A stretch of 64,000 bases of DNA, from the NCBI GenBank assembly GCA_019155205.2, contig JAHNZQ020000004.1:3556252-3620251 (forward strand), written 5' to 3'. How positions within the stretch are numbered: position 1 is the stretch's first letter; the number at the start of each line of letters is the position of its first letter. The notes beneath the pieces are model-generated. The model was not told the origin of the DNA, made no database searches, and saw only the letters and a list, made by a program, of their open reading frames with translations. Position numbers and translations under genes: made by a program. Shown here in pieces: positions 51,197-61,491 of this stretch. This DNA is from Gracilaria vermiculophylla (Eukaryota; Rhodophyta; Florideophyceae; Gracilariales; Gracilariaceae).

Positions 51197-51852
51197 GTCG
51201 AGCGGTGGTTTCTTTGGAGACTTGCTTCGGTTGTTGTTAGGAGTTTTGGATGGGAAAGGAGTGAGCTGTCGGGAAATGGAGCCGTGGGGGAAGTTATTCC
51301 GCTTGAAGCAAGAACGCGAGCAGTGCGGGCTCTGTCCTCTCCTGACGATGTGGCCGCTCTGTTCGGAAAGCTTGAGAACTGCGATCGGCGGTGGAGGTGC
51401 ATGGTCGTGCGAGACGCTTGAGAAAGTTTTGTGTCAAAAATCTACCGCACGGGAGCAGCGCAGATGTGCATCACAGAGTGGCCTCGCTGTAACTTACAAA
51501 ACGCACAGTACGGTATGAGACATATCGACATGTGATGGTTGAACTTCCCTCAGCAGTTCGAATCAGCCTTCATGCAAATGAAGCCACGGCATCCGTACTT
51601 TCAGAGGCAATTATGGCTTGGGGGCGACGATGGTTGCAATTATGAGTCAAATGGCTTGTCCTCGGCTGCATCTATCTACCGTCGTCTGCTTGAAAAACAG
51701 AAACATAACGCCTTTGAAGGCAATTAAGTCTATAGAATCAGCAGGCATAGGCACTTTAGAAAGCTTTCTATTTTATCGCTTCACGAGTAACTTGCACCTC
51801 GTGTCTAATCTAAATCAAGAGCTACAGGCACATGAAAAAGACTCTAATCTAA
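51197..51852. other. intergenic, no supported gene
   Basis: 656 bp; short frames only, no motif. Confidence 0.5.
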
Positions 51853-52449
51853 CTATTCTACCGCTTTACGAGTGATTCGCAGTTCGTTCTTAATCTTACG
51901 GCGGACAGTACCTCTCAAACAGTTGACGCCTTCAGTTCGTGACGGACGAGATCCGGTTGCCACCATAATGTCCGTAACAGAAGTGTACCCCATGTACCTT
52001 GAAAGCACCAACACCTCCCGATCTTTGTGGCGCTCGATAAGCCAGTGTTCAGGGCGAAACGATGCGTCTAACTTTTCTGTTACCTTGAACATTTCTGCAA
52101 GGTCTCGACCCTGGCTAACTTGGTTGTGGCAAAAGAAAAAAAAGTCTCCGACTTTCGCATTACCAGCCGCCGTGTCATCCCACTGTGGAAAGACGTTACC
52201 TCCATGAAAACTGCTTTTTTCCTTAATATAATCATGCTTGGCTGATACACCATATTCAGATATCGGGTTAATTAAATTTATAGGCGTTAGAATCAAGTGA
52301 CCCGAAGTGAGAATCAATGTTGGTCCGCTTTTTGTTCCCGTATTGAGCTTCACTTCTTCTTTTTTTATTGGATACCACGGGTGGCCTTTTCTGACCATAG
52401 GACGGCCCGTCAGCGTTTTGGAGCTTGATTTCATGATAGACTCGGACAT
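51853..52449 (-). CDS. hypothetical protein, possibly PUA/EVE-like
   Basis: A complete 198-aa frame of good composition. The middle part (KVGDFFFFCHNQVSQG, then EMFKVTEKLDASFRPEHW and REVLVLSRYMGYT) has a beta-rich pattern. A G-D-x-hydrophobic run followed by an x-F-x-V strand and RP-x-x-W is loosely reminiscent of PUA-superfamily (EVE, ASCH) folds, which bind modified bases. This is a guess from pattern only. The C terminus is basic (RRKIKNELRITRK). Divergent from the bilin lyase-like gene with 162 bp between the ATGs. Confidence 0.45.
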   Translation of the reverse strand: MSESIMKSSSKTLTGRPMVRKGHPWYPIKKEEVKLNTGTKSGPTLILTSGHLILTPINLINPISEYGVSAKHDYIKEKSSFHGGNVFPQWDDTAAGNAKVGDFFFFCHNQVSQGRDLAEMFKVTEKLDASFRPEHWLIERHKDREVLVLSRYMGYTSVTDIMVATGSRPSRTEGVNCLRGTVRRKIKNELRITRKAVE

Positions 52450-52611
52450 CGCTTCCAGTCGGTTGAGAGTAAGGAGAAGATAGCGTGTGGAAGGTAAGCC
52501 AGAGTAGCAGCATTGGATACCACCACATCCCCGTAAATACTAACCCTTGCCTTCGCATGCCCTCATTCCGCGTCGTCGCTGGCCCCTCTACAACACCGAA
52601 CAGACATACAA

Positions 52612-53556
52612 ATGTACAGCAAGGCGTTGCGAGACATACACGAGCACATGAACGCCGCCACCGCAATCTTCGCTACCAGCGCATCACGCTCAGCTGTCCG
52701 CGAGACGTGCTCCATGGGGCTTCTCAACTTTGTTTCAGTGCCACCGCTACTGAAAGCGGCGTGCCCTACTCGCCGTCAATGCCGCCGCTCCCCGCGAATG
52801 AGCGGCGTCAACGGCGGCATCGACTACGAAATCGATCTCTCAGCGCTGCCGCGCACGCTCGCCTCGCGCATAGCGTACGTGCAGAACGGGCCCGACTCGC
52901 CGACGACGCTGATAGCCGCCGCCGAGCACATTGCGCACGCCAGTGAGCGCTACCCTCAGACGCTACCCGTCTTGGTGGACATGCTGGGCTTCAACAACCC
53001 GCCAGCCGCGCGCATCGCCATTTCGGCGCTCGTGCGCGCCGGACACGCCGCCATTCCGCCGCTGCTCACGGGTGTGGCCGCGTTCAACTACTCGGTGAAC
53101 GCGTATGCCCTACGCGCGCTGGCGGGCATTGGGGACCCCTCCGTGCTGCAGGTGTGCGCCGCGTGCGCCAAGTCGGGGCCCATTCCCAACGTGCGGCGCG
53201 CGGCGTGCAGGGCGCTGGGCAATTTGCGCTACACGGACGCGGGTCAGGCTCGCGCAGCGTACGAAAGTCTGGTGGCGCTGGCCGACGGTGAGACGGATTG
53301 GAGCGTTCGATACGCGTCCATCGCGGCGTTGGAGCAGTTTGAAGCTGTACACCTACTGGACGACGATACCAAGCGGCTCGCGTTGACGGTTGTGCAGGCG
53401 GCGGCAGATGGCAAGGCAAATGTAGCAGGTCTGGAGAACGACAAAGACACTGACGGCGTCAGGAGCAAGGTTGCGACCGACCCCATCGTAGCCGCTCGTG
53501 CAACCGTGGCGTTGGAGAAGCTGCGAGAACATTACAAAGTGTCCATAAAAGTGTGA
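52612..53556 (+). CDS. HEAT-repeat bilin lyase-like protein (CpcE/CpcF family)
   Basis: A 314-aa protein. Residues 1-62 are serine/arginine-rich and probably a plastid transit peptide; the mature part starts near MSGVNGGIDYEID. The rest is short HEAT-like repeats: AARIAISALVRAGHAAIPPLL, NYSVNAYALRALAGIGDPSVL, NVRRAACRALGNLRY and DWSVRYASIAALEQF. The VNAYALRALAGIGDP and DWSVRYA strings are typical of E/F-type phycobilisome lyases, which attach bilins to phycobiliprotein subunits. A red alga needs such nuclear-encoded lyases. Which subunit is served cannot be told. A related NblB-like or generic PBS-lyase-repeat protein is the alternative. Confidence 0.65.
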   Translation: MYSKALRDIHEHMNAATAIFATSASRSAVRETCSMGLLNFVSVPPLLKAACPTRRQCRRSPRMSGVNGGIDYEIDLSALPRTLASRIAYVQNGPDSPTTLIAAAEHIAHASERYPQTLPVLVDMLGFNNPPAARIAISALVRAGHAAIPPLLTGVAAFNYSVNAYALRALAGIGDPSVLQVCAACAKSGPIPNVRRAACRALGNLRYTDAGQARAAYESLVALADGETDWSVRYASIAALEQFEAVHLLDDDTKRLALTVVQAAADGKANVAGLENDKDTDGVRSKVATDPIVAARATVALEKLREHYKVSIKV

Positions 53557-53648
53557 GCGGGCCCTCGAAACCAAAGAGCCTTGCAAAGTAAGTACGTTTA
53601 CTTGAGAGCTATACAGGTGCAATGTTAGTTGGGTGAGGGTAGGTAAGT

Positions 53649-55172
53649 TCAAAACCTGGACTGCTCGTGCGCCCGAGTTGGGGCAGCGATACGCTTGCGC
53701 GAAGCGGGTTCCGCAGCCACCAACGGAGTGGCGGACGGGGCTTGTTGAGAAAAGGCTCTCTGAGCAATCATGGAGCCCGCGAGCACCCGCAACAAAAAGC
53801 GCACGCGTAACAAAAGATGCGACTGTTTGCTATCATCAGCCAGGACGGGCATGTTGGGGAGATACTTTCGCAGATTGCTTCGCGCCAGCGCAGCAGACGC
53901 TTCTCTGACCTGCCTTACGCGCTCCATCTCGGCAATGTTGTCGGTGATTTTCTGCCTCGCCACTTGCAAAATGTGCTCGGCGATCTGCACGGTGGCGTCG
54001 GGGCGGCCGCAGCGCTCCGCTCTTTGCGACATTTCACGGAGCAGCTGTGGGTTCGAAAGCCATTCGGCGGCGATAGAGGCTATTTTAGCGGGTTTCCGAG
54101 CGAAGACGCCGACGTTTTCATTCTGGACGTAGCGCACGTTTGCCTCCTCCTGACCGGGTAGAAAGGCTGTGACGATGATGGGCAGCCCGCGTATCAAAGA
54201 CTCGGCAATAGTTCCAGGGCCCGCCTTTGTGCAAATGATATCGCAGGCGGCCATCCACTCGCTCATGTTGGAAACGTAGCCCAGCGAAATGAGGTGACAC
54301 TTGGAGACCTGGGCGCACAGTGACTCGCGCAGCGCCTGGTTGTTGCCGCATACGACGACAATCTGGACGAACTGGTCCGGCAGCTTGCGCGGAAGCTGAC
54401 GGGCCAGGGTTGTGGCGATGGCTTTGAGACCGCCCACGCCGTCGCCGCCGCCGACGACAAGCACGGCAGGGGCGTCCGGAAGCATGCCAAGTTTTTGACG
54501 CAGCAGCGACTTGGAGGGCTCTTTGTTCCAAAACTGCTGGCGCACCGGCAGCCCAATGGTGGTGACGCGGTCGGGTGGGACGCCGACGCGGTGTGCCAGG
54601 CGGGCGACGGAAGGGATGGGGGCGTACACCATGTCCGCGCGCGGGCTGAACCACGTGGGGTGGGCACCACCAAGGTCGGTGACGACGGTGACGAACGGGG
54701 GGCGCGGGACGCCGGTGTCGGCGGCCAGGTTGGTGAGCACGTGCAGGGCGAGGGTGTTGACCAAAGGGTGGACGGAGAGCACGAGGTCGGGCTGGTAGGC
54801 GACGAAGGCATCGCGGACGTTACGGTGCGCCAGGGTGTTGAAGTAGCACTCAGTGACGGCGCGGAGGGGGGGGAAGCGCGTGAGCTGGTAGGTGAGGTTC
54901 CAGAGGGGGGGGTGGTTGGCGAGGAAGGTGTACTGGCGGGGGAAGCGGCGGAACGGTCCAGCGGCCAGGTCGACCCAGAAGTCGACGATGTCCACATGAA
55001 GCTGGGCGGGGTGGAGCGCGTGGAGGGCGTCGCTGAGGGCGGCGGCCGACGCGCGGTGGCCGCCGCCGGTGTCGGAGGACAGCACGAGCACGCGCAGTTT
55101 GCGCGATTGGCTAAGCAGGCGGCGCGCGTGCAGCAGTGGCCGTGGCGGCGGCGGCGAGAGGGGGGAGCCCAT
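53649..55172 (-). CDS. monogalactosyldiacylglycerol synthase
   Basis: A 507-aa GT28-family enzyme that transfers galactose from UDP-Gal to diacylglycerol, making the main thylakoid lipid. The N-terminal acceptor domain starts VLVLSSDTGGGHRASAAAL (about 29-47) and includes PLWNLTYQLTRF and PDLVLSVHPLVN. The linker has DLGGAHPTWF and VTTIGLPVRQQFW. The C-terminal donor domain has PAVLVVGGGDGVGGL and CTKAGPGTIAESLIRGLPIIVTAFLPGQEEAN. These match plant MGD closely. The N-terminal extension is short (about 25 residues before the first strand), less than a typical transit peptide, so targeting may differ. The ATG at 55172 lies just downstream (in gene direction) of a G-rich tract. Confidence 0.92.
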   Translation of the reverse strand: MGSPLSPPPPRPLLHARRLLSQSRKLRVLVLSSDTGGGHRASAAALSDALHALHPAQLHVDIVDFWVDLAAGPFRRFPRQYTFLANHPPLWNLTYQLTRFPPLRAVTECYFNTLAHRNVRDAFVAYQPDLVLSVHPLVNTLALHVLTNLAADTGVPRPPFVTVVTDLGGAHPTWFSPRADMVYAPIPSVARLAHRVGVPPDRVTTIGLPVRQQFWNKEPSKSLLRQKLGMLPDAPAVLVVGGGDGVGGLKAIATTLARQLPRKLPDQFVQIVVVCGNNQALRESLCAQVSKCHLISLGYVSNMSEWMAACDIICTKAGPGTIAESLIRGLPIIVTAFLPGQEEANVRYVQNENVGVFARKPAKIASIAAEWLSNPQLLREMSQRAERCGRPDATVQIAEHILQVARQKITDNIAEMERVRQVREASAALARSNLRKYLPNMPVLADDSKQSHLLLRVRFLLRVLAGSMIAQRAFSQQAPSATPLVAAEPASRKRIAAPTRAHEQSRF

Positions 55173-56073
55173 TGCGGCGGTGGTCGGGATGGCGATGGGG
55201 GGGGTGGGGAGGGTCGGGGGGGTGGGGTCGCGGGGGGGTGGGGTCGCGGGGGGGAATTGGTCGCGAGCGGCGGGCGACGTTATCGCTAACGGATGCTCGC
55301 GGGCTTGTGCTGATGGCGTTGAGCGCCAACGGTTGGCTCAGCGCGGCACCGAGCGCCTATACCGAGGGTCATTGCTGTCTTCATTGCTGGGCGCGCTCCT
55401 CGCAATGCTTCGCCACGGCCGCAATGCGTGATTGCAAGCTTTTTGTTTGGCTGTTGCAACGTGTGGTGCAAGGACAGGCTGTTGGTTGTCTTGTGTCCTG
55501 CGCGCTCGCCGTAATCTGCAGTGGCACCTCGCTTGTGCACATTACGGCGAGGTGCGCAAATAGATGGTGAAAACAAAACGTACATCAAAGGAACAAGCTG
55601 AAGAGGGCCCGCGGCCAGGTCCGAGGAGCACCACAGACAAGGCAATCTGGTCCCAGTTCGTCCCTGATCTCGTTTCTCGCGCGACCTCTACGCGCCATGC
55701 ATATTCGCACACGCTACTCTGCACGGCATATCCACTGCGCGCCCCGCTACCTAATGTATAATTTGTTGCTCTGCTGCTCTTCATGGGACATTGAGGACAC
55801 TTTAATAAAATACTTTTGACTCAAAAAAAAAACACACACAATATCTCCAAACACAAACCCACGAGAACCGCAAATTGCGCACGAGCGCAATGCACATCCG
55901 CGTGTGGGGACTCTGGAACCCGAGCAATTGGTCTATGGCCGTTTCAATGCATAATTGTTTTGAGTCTGTATTGTCGCCGCTGCCGTGCCTTGCCACTCAA
56001 AGAGCGACGGGTTTCGTCAGAGTAGACATCATCCCTCCCGCCAGCTCTCCATGTCCGCTAACGACTACCAAAT
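55173..56073. other. intergenic with G-rich tract, no supported gene
   Basis: About 900 bp between the start of MGDG synthase and the stop of the secreted propeller gene, both on the minus strand. No protein recognised; a homopolymeric A run lies near 55825. Confidence 0.5.
55195..55257 (+). promoter_or_regulatory. G-run tract (potential G-quadruplex) upstream of MGDG synthase
   Basis: At least six runs of four or more G (for example GGGGGGTGGGGAGGG) within 60 bp, 25 bp upstream of the MGDG synthase ATG on the opposite strand. The pattern satisfies the usual G4 spacing rule. Confidence 0.6.
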
Positions 56074-57663
56074 TCATTCGGCCGCTGTTCGCAGCAGGTG
56101 CTCCCGCAGCGTAGGCCGCTCCTCCGTCATGTACGTGTAGTCACCGCCGCCAAAGTTGCGTGAGAACCAGCGACCTATGCCCAGCGTCACCGCCACGCGC
56201 GCCCCCCGCTCCCCCGGGGGCACGCGGCAGCTCAGCAGCCCGTTGCGCGCCACGCGCACGTCCTGGCACACGCGCGACCCGAACATCACCGTCAGCCTGC
56301 GCCGCGGGAACCGCCCGCGCACCCACACGCGGTTGCCGCCCGCCGCCGGCCCGCGCCGCGGCAGCACGCTCCACACCGCCCCCCTCTGCCTCCGCACCGC
56401 CTCCGCCTCGTCCGTGCGCAGCACCACGAGCGACCGCACCATGTAATCCGTCATCACGATGTTGCCGTTCACGTCCATCGTCGCGTCCAGCCCGCCCACG
56501 TCCAAAATCTCCTCGCGCCGCTCCACCGTGCGCTTGTCCGACAGAAACAGCGCAAAGCTGTTTCCGCGGTCCCCGTTGCCGCCGTGGAACCCGATGCGCG
56601 CCAGCACCAGCGCCCCCTTCCACTCCCGCCCGCGCTTGTTGCTGGCGTACTCCGTCAGCCCGTTGGTCGACGACTCCATGCGCGTCACCGCCTCCGTGCG
56701 CCCCTCGCCCTGGTACACGCACTGCTTGTCGTCGTATCGCCCGCGGTTGCGGTTCGGATGCCCATACCACTTGCCTTCCTCGGCGAGGTGCAGCGTGTCG
56801 TCTCTGTGCGGCTCGCTCTCCAGGTTCACTGTGCACGAGATGCTCTCCTTTCCGTATCCCGGGTTCGGTCCGTTGTCGGTCACGTACAGGCCGCCATTCG
56901 AGTGCAGTTCCACCGGGAACGCGTTCATGAACCCTGCCGCGAAAACCTCCACGTCGGGATCGTTGGAGATGTCCGCCTGTCGCCCGTCCGTCGTGTCGTA
57001 CTCCACGTTGCCATTGAACCCATCAATGTTGTGACGCACAGTCAGTAGAGCCCCAGAAAGCGGCGTCTCCGGGGCGCCGCCATCGCCATCCCCCTTTTCA
57101 GAGAACCCGGCGTTGGTCATACCGCCGTTCAGCACCTTGAGCGTTCCATCAAGGTCTATCACTATCCCATTCACTCCGTGGTCGTGGTTCGACACCGACA
57201 GTCCGGTCACAAGGTCTCTCGTCACTGCCAAACAATGCCCATCCTGGTTCGACCTCATGATTTGCACCATGCCGTTCGCCCATCCGCCCGGAAACAGCTC
57301 GGCATCTCCATGTTGCCCGCCCGCCCAGTTTAACTTGGACGTCGCAATGTACAGAAATATATCATCTTCACGAAAGTACCGCGGATCGAATGTGAGTCCC
57401 AGTACCGTACGGTCCTCGCCAAAGTTCTTACTGGTACACACATCGCTGACCCTGTAATCATCGTCTACCTTCAACGCGCTCACGGTGCCTTTCGCACCCA
57501 CATAAAACCGTAGATCAGGACCTTGCCGTATTACCGTCGGAGCGTCGATGTCGCGGAATGGACTTCCGTCTTCGTTCTTGAACTCATCCACATTCCATTC
57601 CTGACTCGTCACATGGTTAACAAGAAAATGCAGCGTCAAGAAAACAAATATACAGCCCCTCAT
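56074..57663 (-). CDS. secreted glucose/sorbosone dehydrogenase-like propeller with IPT domain
   Basis: A 529-aa protein with a signal peptide (1-21, MRGCIFVFLTLHFLVNHVTSQ). Residues about 28-425 resemble the six-bladed propeller of HHIP/soluble quinoprotein dehydrogenases: VLGLTFDPRYFREDDIFLYI, NHDHGVNGIVIDLDG, DVEVFAAGFMNAF, LYVTDNGPNPGYG and GNIVMTDYMVRSLVVL. Residues about 430-510 form an IPT/TIG immunoglobulin-like domain: VWSVLPRRGPAAGGNRVWVRG, V-x-FGSRVCQDV, LLSCRVPPG. Family members oxidise sugars with PQQ or act as extracellular ligand binders; the activity here is unproven. Confidence 0.72.
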   Translation of the reverse strand: MRGCIFVFLTLHFLVNHVTSQEWNVDEFKNEDGSPFRDIDAPTVIRQGPDLRFYVGAKGTVSALKVDDDYRVSDVCTSKNFGEDRTVLGLTFDPRYFREDDIFLYIATSKLNWAGGQHGDAELFPGGWANGMVQIMRSNQDGHCLAVTRDLVTGLSVSNHDHGVNGIVIDLDGTLKVLNGGMTNAGFSEKGDGDGGAPETPLSGALLTVRHNIDGFNGNVEYDTTDGRQADISNDPDVEVFAAGFMNAFPVELHSNGGLYVTDNGPNPGYGKESISCTVNLESEPHRDDTLHLAEEGKWYGHPNRNRGRYDDKQCVYQGEGRTEAVTRMESSTNGLTEYASNKRGREWKGALVLARIGFHGGNGDRGNSFALFLSDKRTVERREEILDVGGLDATMDVNGNIVMTDYMVRSLVVLRTDEAEAVRRQRGAVWSVLPRRGPAAGGNRVWVRGRFPRRRLTVMFGSRVCQDVRVARNGLLSCRVPPGERGARVAVTLGIGRWFSRNFGGGDYTYMTEERPTLREHLLRTAAE

Positions 57664-59804
57664 ACAAGGTGTCTTGTACGGCGCGACGAAACAATCAGCT
57701 CCCGAAGCGCAGTTAAAAAAGAAGTCGTATGCGCAATGTGGTCTGTTAATAAAAGCGGGTGCGTGAAGAAAGGTGCTCTAAGTGCTATGCTCATTATACC
57801 CAAGCAGACAGCGAATGGGCTGTGCGCTGTGCCGCACAATTACTTGAACTGAACGAGTACGTGGCTGTTCTGCTACTTGGTCTTCTGCCGTTAACGCCCT
57901 TGACCTCCAGCATGCAGCATATCCTAGGCAGAATGTGACAGGGCCAAGATCCTTTGCGCTCCATGAAGCCCCGATTTATTGCATGAAGTGGTACGGCCGT
58001 CCCAAGCCATGCTCTCTATTTTTCGCGGCACTCGATGTGTCTATCGCGGATACAATTTACATGTTGCCAAACCGTTTGCGTCCACTGTCAAAGAAATTAT
58101 GCGGCCACACTTTGTTTGCCCTTGGACATGGCCCAAGAAATTTTCTGCTTGAGCGTGGTTGAGGGCGTCCTGATGAACGCGCTCATGAGTGCGGATTTTT
58201 CTCTTGTTCTTTCTCGGCCCTTCGACCCACAACCCGAGGAAGCGTTCCGTTAGAAGGCGTTTTGGCCTGGCCCCTGAAAACAGGACGTTACGAGCACCGC
58301 TACCACTGTTAATGCTAATGCTGACATTAAGCACTGTCTCCAGCCATTACATGTCATAAAGAACATTTTTTCCTGCCTAACTAGTGAATTTACGCAAACA
58401 AAGATTCTGTACAACCTTTTTATCCCTACTTCATGCTCAGGAACATTATTTCCAAACTGACTTCCAGGGAGAAATCCAAATTCTGTAGTGCGCTTCATTA
58501 GACGACAAGCATCGCAGATTCTGGTTAGACGTATACCATCAATGAAGAAAGATAAAATTTAAACTATCTTAAAAACAAATGCTGAACTGTGAACATTGTG
58601 TAAGACAACTGATACTGTTTGCAAAAAGATTTGCTTTGTCCCCGACAATCCAGTACTCAATCGAAAGCCCTTCCCGTGCAAACCGTACGCTCAGATTCGG
58701 CACTGCATGTACCCGTTGGTCGTGATTGAAGCCTGCTCACCAAGAAGAAGCAAGGCGTTTCAAAATCATACTTTATGTTGCCCAAAACGTGCGCTAAAAC
58801 TGTAAATTACTCTAATTTAGGCACATATTCTATATCGAATTGTTTCAAAAGGATATATACATCTATCTATTTCAAATACAATGATCTGACGGCCTTCCAT
58901 TTTCTATGCAAGAACAGCTTCCCGTTGTCGAACATAGGACCGTTCTGTGACTTTGTTTACACGGAAACGAGAACCTGAAAACCCACCTGTAACCAGTAAA
59001 ATGTTGACACGTTGCAAACCACGGTTTCCGCTTTTTTTTCCGTCTGCAGCCACGAAATTTTCGCAGTCATGTTTCCAACAATCGATTTTATTAGCAAACT
59101 CCTTATTGAGTATTACTATTTCGATCAACGTCTTGCTGCAGAGAATGGAAGATACCGTAGCACTTGCTGTGAGTTTTAATGCATCAAAAGCAATGTATCC
59201 GCGACATTCAAATGCAAAAATACCGTCTCATAGCCAATAAAAAGAAATTCAACCTCATCATTTTCACGCACCTAGAACCGTAGACGAAGCCAAAAAATTA
59301 ATCAGTACTGCTGCCGTTGACAACCAAAAATGCAGTGATTTTGCGACATTTCACAATTGTTAGCGCTCATATTTCTCGCCTATCTACCAAACAGCTTTTG
59401 GTAGCGCAAAAAATAGTTCAATGGTCAATATCGTGGGAGCAGATTAACTTGCTTTTCAATAACTCTCAATTTGTAAATGCGGATGGTAACAAGGCTACGC
59501 AAATGAAACCAACAACTGTAAATATATCTTGCAAGTAGTACGGTATGGAAGAAATTGAATACATAAGAGTTGACACACAAATTCTCCATCAGATAATAGT
59601 TTCAGTTGCGACATTACAAATCCCATCATAATGACATCGTATGGCTCATAGAATTGAAAGAGAGCCTGCCTTTGTAGCTGATGACTACTGACGTTTTTTG
59701 CATTTGCTTAGTGATGTTTGTTTGACAGTTACGCAGGAAAAGCTTATGCGCTGCATGTCCGGAGAACAACGTGACCAGCAATCCGAAGACCCATGGTCTA
59801 GACC
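57664..59804. other. 2.1-kb gene-free stretch
   Basis: AT-richer than the gene island to its left, with only short broken frames on both strands. I see no gene, RNA or clear repeat. It marks the return to transposon-type sequence. Confidence 0.5.
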
Positions 59805-60356
59805 TGTGGTACTGTCAGCCCTCCTCCCGAAGTAGTAAAGCAAAACGTCCGTTAGGAGTATTTGTTGACTCCAAAGGCGCGTATTTTTAAAAGTGGTCTC
59901 CGGTATCCGCTGTCGCGAGCCGGGGGAATTCTGAAAGGGGATCCGCAAACACCAAGTAGAAGGGGAAGTTCACTGGGCGGATAATGCTCCTACAGGCGCT
60001 GCTATGATGCGACCTGGAGATCGGCGGCTTAAAAACCTGCGTAATCGACGAAAGACTCCCACCGGAAAAGTAGATGAAGACTCAAGGGTGCTTGTCTTTA
60101 CTTTTCCAGAGGTGGAGCTCAACCGGCAGATTAAGTATCAAGCCGGGAGCCCGCCTCGGCAGGGCTCGCTACAGTGCTAAGTACCTGCATAAATTATCTA
60201 AAATGAATAATAATTCTACCGTACCTCAAGAATACTGTAGCGCATGCGGGCGAGATTATGCACCACGTGGCCCAGCTAATAAATTGCGAACCGCCCTTAG
60301 GAATATTATACCTTAAGGCTAAACCACCCTATTTCCAAAGGAGCCACTGTACTACA
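59805..60356 (-). repeat. solo LTR, copy 3, near-perfect target duplication
   Basis: 552 bp, TGTGGTAC...GTACTACA, same family and same orientation as the solo LTRs at 24529 and 29202. Flanks are AGACC (59800-59804) and AGGCC (60357-60361), one mismatch. Confidence 0.88.
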
Positions 60357-61019
60357 AGGCCGACTGCTTCGCTTTTTAATGATGAGGAATTTCAACCTGC
60401 AGCAAGCACAGTGCTGGCTTTTGGAGTCACGCGAGATAATATCTGTTTTAATGATCCAGCACGTCGTCCAAATGTTGGAGGCGGGGGTGTGTTGAAAAGA
60501 AAATATGGAGAGTGGAAGAGTCTTTTCGGTACATGTCTGGCTCGCTTTGAAGTTTCCAGACAAGGAGACCCGGATGCGTTTGCTTTCTTTGCTGAAGGTA
60601 TTTCTCACATTATGTATGCTTATTGTTTCTTACAAGTTTATACAATATTGCAACCATCAGCGACTCGTGCGTTGAGTAGCGATGTGCAGCGCGAAGAAGC
60701 CGTCGTTGATGGTATATCTCCGAGTAGGTTGGATGGTTGGCACGTTCCGTACCATGTGCGGAAAAGGCGGAGTGGATATTCGAGAGATGTAAGTATTATT
60801 AGCGTAGAAAGTCAGATATCCTCCTTACATTCTAAAGAAAGTGAGCTTAATGGTGATGAGAGGCAGATGAAAAGTAGAAAGCGATCATTGGAGGAAATGG
60901 ATGCAGAATCTCGAGCTCCAAGGTCAACGATACAAGCGTTGAATAAAGCGAAACAGATGCAGCTACTGGTGACAACGGAAGAGGAAAAAGCTTTACAGCA
61001 GGGTGTTATTCGAACTTAG
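60357..61019 (+). other. orphan protein-like open frame, fragment
   Basis: An open reading continues from the solo LTR to 61019 (about 220 codons). It reads EEFQPAASTVLAFGVTRDN, GGGVLKRKYGEWKSLFGTCL, then VSRQGDPDAFAFFAEGISHIMYAYCFLQ and a charged tail with KSRKRSLEEMDAESR. No start codon of its own is obvious after the LTR, so the 5' end was probably lost to the insertion. Composition is protein-like, but I do not recognise it; a DNA-binding protein of another transposon is possible. It stops where the ycf46 homology begins. Confidence 0.4.
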
Positions 61020-61491
61020 AATTTTATCCAGTCAACGATATTTTTGATAATATGGGTGGACTAACTTTGTTAAAAGATAGGCTTAATAAGCGTTCTAACG
61101 CTTTTTCTGAACAAGCTGTAAATTATAGTTAAAATACTCCTAAAGGTATTCTACTAGTTGGAATACAGGGAACAGGTAAATTATTTGTTAGTAATTCTAT
61201 ATCTGGTCAGTGAAAGTTACCACTGTTAAAGTTGGATATACATATGTAATGTTTTTGCTGGTCTTGTTGGACAATCAGAAGAAAGAATCCGTATCGGGAT
61301 AAAAACAGCAGAGCATTCTTCTCCATGTATTTTACGGATCGATGACATAGACAAGTGTTTTAATCGCCTAAATAATTATACGGATAGTGGTACTACTGGT
61401 CTCGTATGAAGTACTCTATTAACATGATTATCTGAAGGAAAGGAGCCAGTTTTTGTTATTGCAACAGCTAATCAAGTTTTATTTCTACCTT
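61020..61491 (+). pseudogene. ycf46: nuclear insertion of plastid ycf46 (AAA+ ATPase), decayed
   Basis: An AT-rich segment whose broken translation follows Ycf46. It starts EFYPVNDIFDNMGGLTLLKD, then PKGILLVGIQGTGK (Walker A, with the following S/T lost), then GLVGQSEERIRIGIKTAEHSSPCILRIDDID (Walker B region), TDSGTTG and EPVFVIATANQV. Several stops are TGA where Ycf46 has Trp (after SGQ and in LT-x-LSEG), as expected of G-to-A decay, and there is a frameshift near 61230. Ycf46 is plastid-encoded in red algae, so this is a plastid-to-nucleus DNA transfer. Homology ends at about 61491 against GC-richer sequence. Confidence 0.8.

Noticed and set aside
54495..55289. 264-codon open frame on the plus strand opposite MGDG synthase
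   Set aside because: Glycine/valine/glutamate-rich shadow frame of a well-supported gene.
61020..61491. Functional AAA+ ATPase gene
   Set aside because: Several in-frame stops and a frameshift; only a decayed plastid-derived fragment.
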